DNA of 32,186 nucleotides, from positions 1 to 32,186 of the forward strand of contig JAJBTU010000027.1 in the NCBI GenBank assembly GCA_020860715.1. The letters are read 5' to 3'. Under the pieces are notes generated by a model. The model was not told the DNA's origin. It saw only the letters and a program-made list of their open reading frames with translations, and did not search any database. The position numbers and the translations under genes were made by a program. Below, in pieces: positions 28,712-32,186 of the stretch. Source of the stretch: Clostridiales bacterium (lineage in GTDB: Bacteria > Bacillota > Clostridia > Lachnospirales > Lachnospiraceae). Every line of letters starts with the position of its first letter. Positions within the stretch are counted from its first letter, which is position 1.

Positions 28712-30202
28712 ATGAAATTACGAACACGGCTTGTCGTAGCCTTTTTGATTATTATGTTGGTGCCGTTTCTGATGTTCGGCATTATCATACTGAGCTTTAC
28801 CAGATATCGCGGCGCGCTGGAAAATAATTACGGCGTGACTATCACCATGGATAACATTACCGACTCGGTGAAGATCATCAGCAACTCCACGCAGGAGGTA
28901 TTTAACGATCTGCAGGAGCAGGCGGATGAGAACGCGGAAGCATTTCTCGATGAGGAGTATCTGGACGAAATGAACAGAGAACTTCTGGAGCACTATTCGT
29001 TTCTTCTGGTAAGAGTGGATGAAGAACTGTATTACAATGGCTCAGGGGAAGATGTGTCGGAGTTTTTTGACAGCCTGCCGATCTTTCAGGAGGCAGGAAG
29101 CGCCTCGGAGGCCAGTGCGTACATCGGCGAGGAAACGCAGTCCTTTGTACGGCAGCTGGATGTGGAATTTGAAGATGATTCTGCCGGCAGCGTATTTATT
29201 ATTTCATCAGTCGGACAGATTGTGTCGCAGACACGCAAGCTGTTTCAGGATCTGTTGATCGCGGTAGCAGTGATTCTGGTCTTCACAGCCCTGATCATGA
29301 TTATCTGGATTTATACCGGGGTCAACGTTCCGTTAAAAAAACTCAGCGAGGCGACGCATCGGATCAAAGAAAAAGACTTTGATTTTGAGATTGAGGTAAA
29401 AGGAAACGACGAGATCAGTATGCTGTGCCGCGACTTTGACGACATGCGGCGGCAGCTGAAGATGCAGGAGGAAGAAAAGGAATCCTTTGACCGTCAGAGC
29501 AAGGAACTTATCAGCAACATCTCCCATGATCTGAAGACGCCGATCACGGCAGTGAAAGGCTATGTGGAAGGGATTATGGACGGCGTCGCGGACACGCCGG
29601 AGAAGATGGACCGGTATATCCGCACGATTTATATCAAAGCAAACGATATGGACCGGCTGATCAATGAACTGACCTTTTACTCGAAGATCGATACGAACCG
29701 CATCCCCTACAACTTCAGCAGGATCGATGCGGTAGAATATTTTGACGACTGCGCCGAGGAGGTCGGTCTGGAAATGCACGAGCGCGAGATCCGTTTCTCT
29801 TATATTAATAATGTAGAGATCGGCACGCTTGTCATCGCGGATGCGGAGCAGCTGAAGCGGGTCATCAACAACATCATTGGCAACTCCATCAAATACATGG
29901 ATAAGCCGAAAAAAGAAGTGCAGCTGCGCGTTTTTGACGCCGGAGATTATGTGCAGGTGGAGATCGAGGACAACGGAAAGGGCATCGAAAACAAAGACCT
30001 TGTGAATATTTTCGACCGCTTCTACCGCACCGATATGTCGCGCAATTCCTCACAGGGCGGAAGCGGGATCGGCCTTTCCATTGTGCGGAAAATCATCGAG
30101 GATCATGGCGACCGGATCTGGGCCACAAGCCGGATCGGAGAAGGTACGACGATGCATTTTGTGTTGAGAAAATATGCGCTGGGCACTTCTGCGCAGCAGT
30201 GA
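28712..30202 (+). CDS. membrane sensor histidine kinase
   Basis: The sensor of a two-component system. It has 496 residues: membrane helix 1 at about 8-29, an extracytoplasmic sensing domain (about 30-180, acidic, not recognised), membrane helix 2 at about 183-207, and a HAMP linker to about 258. The dimerisation/phosphoacceptor domain has SNISHDLKTPITAVKGY (His about 271). The ATPase domain has NNIIGNSIKY, DNGKGI, FDRFYRTD and GGSGIGLSIV. The start at 28712 has GGGGAG 6 nt upstream; a longer frame to 28673 lies inside the leader hairpin. The response regulator follows after 105 bp. The signal and targets are unknown. Confidence 0.93.
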   Translation: MKLRTRLVVAFLIIMLVPFLMFGIIILSFTRYRGALENNYGVTITMDNITDSVKIISNSTQEVFNDLQEQADENAEAFLDEEYLDEMNRELLEHYSFLLVRVDEELYYNGSGEDVSEFFDSLPIFQEAGSASEASAYIGEETQSFVRQLDVEFEDDSAGSVFIISSVGQIVSQTRKLFQDLLIAVAVILVFTALIMIIWIYTGVNVPLKKLSEATHRIKEKDFDFEIEVKGNDEISMLCRDFDDMRRQLKMQEEEKESFDRQSKELISNISHDLKTPITAVKGYVEGIMDGVADTPEKMDRYIRTIYIKANDMDRLINELTFYSKIDTNRIPYNFSRIDAVEYFDDCAEEVGLEMHEREIRFSYINNVEIGTLVIADAEQLKRVINNIIGNSIKYMDKPKKEVQLRVFDAGDYVQVEIEDNGKGIENKDLVNIFDRFYRTDMSRNSSQGGSGIGLSIVRKIIEDHGDRIWATSRIGEGTTMHFVLRKYALGTSAQQ

Positions 30203-30212
30203 AATGCACTTG

Positions 30213-30243
30213 CAGCCGGAGCAAATTTATTTGCGGAGAGCTG
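30213..30243 (+). other. intercistronic hairpin between kinase and regulator
   Basis: CAGC/GCTG enclosing GCAAATTTATTTGC (30221-30234), a 5-bp stem with TTTA loop. It resembles the GCAGATTTATCTGC hairpin of the dispersed repeat, with matching changes on both sides. No U-tract follows, so it is not a terminator. Confidence 0.4.
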
Positions 30244-30307
30244 TGATGGCATTTCAGGATGGAGCCTGGTGCGAAGAAGGATATAAATAACGCAGGAGGT
30301 AAAATGT

Positions 30308-30997
30308 GTGAGCAGAATATTAATCGTAGAAGATGAAGGCGCGATCGCCGATCTGGAAAAAGATTATCTGGAACTTTCCGGATTTGAGGTACAGATTGAA
30401 AACAGCGGCGACAGGGGACTGAAGCGTTCTCTGGAAGAAGACTTTGATCTGATCATTCTGGATCTGATGCTGCCGGAGATTGATGGTTTCGAGATCTGCC
30501 GCCAGATCCGGGAGAAAAAGAATCTTCCTATTATAATGGTATCCGCCAAAAAAGACGACATCGACAAAATCCGCGGTCTTGGCCTCGGCGCTGACGATTA
30601 TATGACCAAACCATTCAGCCCGAGTGAACTGGTGGCCCGTGTCAAGGCGCACCTTGCCCGCTATGAGCGTCTGGTAAACAGCAATGTTCAGGAGAACGAT
30701 ATCGTCGAGATCCGCGGCATCAAAATTGACAAGACCGCCCGCCGTGTATGGGTTAATGGCGAGGAGAAAAGTTTTACGACAAAAGAATTCGATCTGCTCA
30801 CATTCCTCGCACAGAATCCGAACCATGTCTTTACCAAGGAAGAACTTTTCCGCGAGATCTGGGACATGGAATCCGTCGGCGACATCGCGACCGTCACCGT
30901 CCACATCAAAAAGATTCGCGAAAAAATCGAGCGCCAGTCCTCTAAACCGGAATACATTGAGACCATCTGGGGTGTCGGGTACCGGTTTAAGATGTGA
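30308..30997 (+). CDS. OmpR/PhoB-family response regulator
   Basis: A DNA-binding regulator phosphorylated by the upstream kinase. It has 229 residues. The receiver domain (1-120) has acidic Glu8/Asp9/Glu10, the phosphoacceptor Asp52 in LIILDLMLPEIDG, MVSAKKDD, and DDYMTKPFSPSEL. The winged-helix domain (about 130-229) has FTTKEFDLLTFLAQNP and ends TIWGVGYRFKM. The start is GTG at 30308 with AGGAGG about 9 nt upstream; the ATG at 30304 is out of frame. Target genes are not apparent, as the next gene downstream looks unrelated. Confidence 0.95.
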   Translation: MSRILIVEDEGAIADLEKDYLELSGFEVQIENSGDRGLKRSLEEDFDLIILDLMLPEIDGFEICRQIREKKNLPIIMVSAKKDDIDKIRGLGLGADDYMTKPFSPSELVARVKAHLARYERLVNSNVQENDIVEIRGIKIDKTARRVWVNGEEKSFTTKEFDLLTFLAQNPNHVFTKEELFREIWDMESVGDIATVTVHIKKIREKIERQSSKPEYIETIWGVGYRFKM

Positions 30998-31136
30998 GAT
31001 GCTCTGGCGCAAAGTAAAACGATTTGCGTCGTTTACTATAAAATGATGCTTGATAGAAAAGGTGCTTTATGGTAAGTTAAAGGCATAATACGAATGACTG
31101 ATGCGGATTTGCAGGCATAGTTGAGGAGATGATTGC
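30998..31136 (+). other. boundary between core genome and accessory cassette
   Basis: This 139-bp noncoding gap contains a possible hairpin (31014-31036, GTAAAACGA pairing with TCGTTTAC) and weak promoter-like AT-rich hexamers (TTGATA at 31050, CATAAT at 31084). Neither a convincing terminator for the regulator nor a convincing promoter for the cassette can be fixed. Base composition becomes more AT-rich from here. Confidence 0.4.
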
Positions 31137-31340
31137 ATGAGCAAAATATCTTTTGTATCTTTTTGCGTTGAATATTATGCTGACTATATGAATCAACCAG
31201 GTGAAAAAGTATATGAGTTATTCAAAAGAGAAAAAGTTCTGGATATGCTCCGTGATGATTATGAAGACCTTCATGGTATGAGTATGGAATATATGATGCA
31301 GTTTATTGAACAGTATCTGGGAGGTGACATGGCATGTTAG
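31137..31340 (+). CDS. small DUF3791-like protein, first gene of the DUF3990 cassette
   Basis: A 67-residue predicted helical protein. The pattern FCVEYYADYMNQPGEKVYELFKRE, then LRDDYEDLHGMSMEYMMQFIEQYL resembles, from memory, DUF3791 proteins commonly encoded next to DUF3990 genes. The function is unproven; a cognate-antitoxin role is an inference from size and position. GAGGAG lies upstream of the ATG. Its end overlaps the next gene's start by 7 bp (ATGTTAG), so the two are translationally coupled. Confidence 0.78.
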   Translation: MSKISFVSFCVEYYADYMNQPGEKVYELFKREKVLDMLRDDYEDLHGMSMEYMMQFIEQYLGGDMAC

Positions 31341-31828
31341 TGTACCATGGAACGACGCTGGAGATACGGAATCCGCAAATTATCGCCAATGAAATGGGCA
31401 GGGATTTTGGATTTGCTTTTTATACTACAGATATAAAAGAGCAGGCTGAGCGCTGGGCGATTCGCCGCGCGAAGGTTCAGGCAAGGTTTAGCAGAAAAGA
31501 AGAACAGGCAGTTGTAAATGTTTATGAATGGAGCGAAAGTCATATTCTGAAAGAAAAGATTTTTCGCGATGCTTCGATAGACTGGCTTGATATGGTAGTA
31601 CGGTGTCGAAGTGACCTTAGATATCACCATGATTATGATATTGTTACCGGAAAAATCGCAAATGACAATGTAGGAGAGACGGTATCTTATGTCGTGCAGG
31701 GGATTATGAGAAAAGAAGATGCTGTGGAGCGACTGAAATTTGAAAAGATTAATAACCAGATCGCTTTCTGTACGGAAGCAGCATTGACTGAACTGACATT
31801 TGTTAAAAGTTATATTGTGGAGGTGTAG
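31334..31828 (+). CDS. DUF3990-type protein, ADP-ribosyltransferase-like
   Basis: The 164-residue cytoplasmic protein opens LVYHGTTLEIRNPQI, followed by RDFGFAFYTTDIKEQAERWA. This YHGT...GFYxTxxxxxAxxWA pattern is that of the DUF3990 family, which I recall as related to the ADP-ribosyltransferase fold, where the His of YHG would contact NAD. The catalytic acidic residue cannot be assigned by eye. The conserved tail ENxQIxFCTExAL is seen as KINNQIAFCTEAALTELTF. It is flanked by two small genes, overlapping the first by 7 bp and 5 bp before the next. It is the likely toxin or effector of the cassette (inference). Confidence 0.85.
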   Translation: MLVYHGTTLEIRNPQIIANEMGRDFGFAFYTTDIKEQAERWAIRRAKVQARFSRKEEQAVVNVYEWSESHILKEKIFRDASIDWLDMVVRCRSDLRYHHDYDIVTGKIANDNVGETVSYVVQGIMRKEDAVERLKFEKINNQIAFCTEAALTELTFVKSYIVEV

Positions 31829-31833
31829 ATTTT

Positions 31834-32040
31834 ATGGCACACGCAACGATAAGGGCAACACTGATACCGGAAATTGTTCGTTTGATCGCGGAGAAATTTC
31901 GTATATCAGAAGAGGAGGCGATGGATCAGTTCTATACTTCAAAAACGGCAGAGGCATTCTCGGATTCTGAAACTGGCTTATATGGTCAGTCTGCGTTATT
32001 CATTTTTGGCCTGTTCTGTCAGGAGATCCGGAACCCTTGA
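31834..32040 (+). CDS. small uncharacterised protein, third gene of the DUF3990 cassette
   Basis: A 68-residue predicted helical protein containing IPEIVRLIAEKFRISEEEAMDQFYTSK and GLYGQSALFIFGLFCQE. I do not assign a named family. Its size, strong ribosome site (GGAGGTG) and tight 5-bp spacing after the DUF3990 gene argue that it works with that protein, perhaps as an accessory or second neutralising factor. A strong terminator follows 53 bp downstream and closes the unit. Confidence 0.75.
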   Translation: MAHATIRATLIPEIVRLIAEKFRISEEEAMDQFYTSKTAEAFSDSETGLYGQSALFIFGLFCQEIRNP

Positions 32041-32093
32041 ATGACGCATTTAAAACCTGAATTCCTTTGATAAACTTTGGCTTTGTCAAAACC

Positions 32094-32129
32094 AAAAAAT
32101 TCACGGTGCCTGGCACCGTGAATTTTTTT
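32094..32129. terminator. strong bidirectional intrinsic terminator
   Basis: An A6 run, TTCACGGTGCC, a one-base centre, GGCACCGTGAA and a T7 run: near-perfect dyad symmetry with U-tracts in both directions. It ends the DUF3990 cassette. The inner GGTGCCTGGCACC is also a sequence type found in REP-like repeats. Confidence 0.88.
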
Positions 32130-32152
32130 CCTTGTTAGGGCATGGCCCTGTT

Positions 32153-32170
32153 CTCCATTGTGGAGTTTTT
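32153..32170 (+). terminator. small second hairpin with T-run
   Basis: CTCCA-TTG-TGGAG followed by TTTTT, just after another short palindrome, AGGGCATGGCCCT. It may be a back-up terminator or part of a repeat continuing past the window edge. Confidence 0.4.
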
Positions 32171-32186
32171 CGTCGTTCCGAAAAAC

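Noticed and set aside
32005-32186. Minus-strand frame open from the right window edge to about 32020, reading through the terminator
   Set aside because: It runs through a perfect terminator palindrome and has no recognisable sequence; open by chance.

Overview
The window is the replication-origin region of a low-to-moderate-GC Firmicute, most likely a member of the Lachnospiraceae/Clostridiales. The evidence is gene order (serS, a DUF4446-type gene, parB, parA, rsmG, mnmG, mnmE, jag, yidC, yidD, rnpA, rpmH, oriC, dnaA, dnaN, an S4-domain gene, recF, gyrB, gyrA), strong Shine-Dalgarno sites, a DUF3881-like protein, a MurT/GatD pair and a SAM-I riboswitch ahead of metK. Family names come from reading the translated sequences; no database was searched.

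Left arm (1-14747): almost everything is on the minus strand and points away from the origin. From the origin outward it holds rpmH-rnpA-yidD-yidC-jag (ribosomal protein, RNase P, membrane insertion, RNA binding), mnmE-mnmG-rsmG (tRNA wobble-uridine and 16S rRNA modification), a coiled-coil repeat protein, parA-parB with two perfect parS sites (5011 and 5973), a DUF4446-type gene, serS, a DUF3881-like gene and the 5' part of tRNA-Arg(CCU). The one head-on gene, between the second parS and rsmG, encodes an alpha/beta-hydrolase fold protein that seems to lack two of its three catalytic residues.

Origin (14748-16968): DnaA boxes lie on both sides of dnaA, a bipartite arrangement like that of Bacillus. 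Good promoters face left (to rpmH) and right (to dnaA).

Right arm (15261-31000): dnaA, dnaN, S4 gene, recF, gyrB and gyrA, then murT-gatD (peptidoglycan amidation), SAM-I riboswitch-metK, and a histidine kinase/response regulator pair. GyrB has a long acidic N-terminal extension, GyrA an acidic C-terminal tail, and MurT an acidic insertion.

Right end (31137-32040): an AT-richer three-gene cassette built around a DUF3990-type (ADP-ribosyltransferase-like) protein, flanked by two small genes and closed by a strong terminator. It looks like an accessory toxin-antitoxin or defence unit.

The most notable unexplained structure is a dispersed intergenic element of 212-264 bp. There are two full copies (96-307 and 18075-18338) and one remnant (28550-28578), each just after a stop codon. 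It has terminal inverted repeats and nested hairpins, and the sequence differences between copies include compensatory base-pair changes. This points to a structured RNA or a MITE-like element under selection for its fold.
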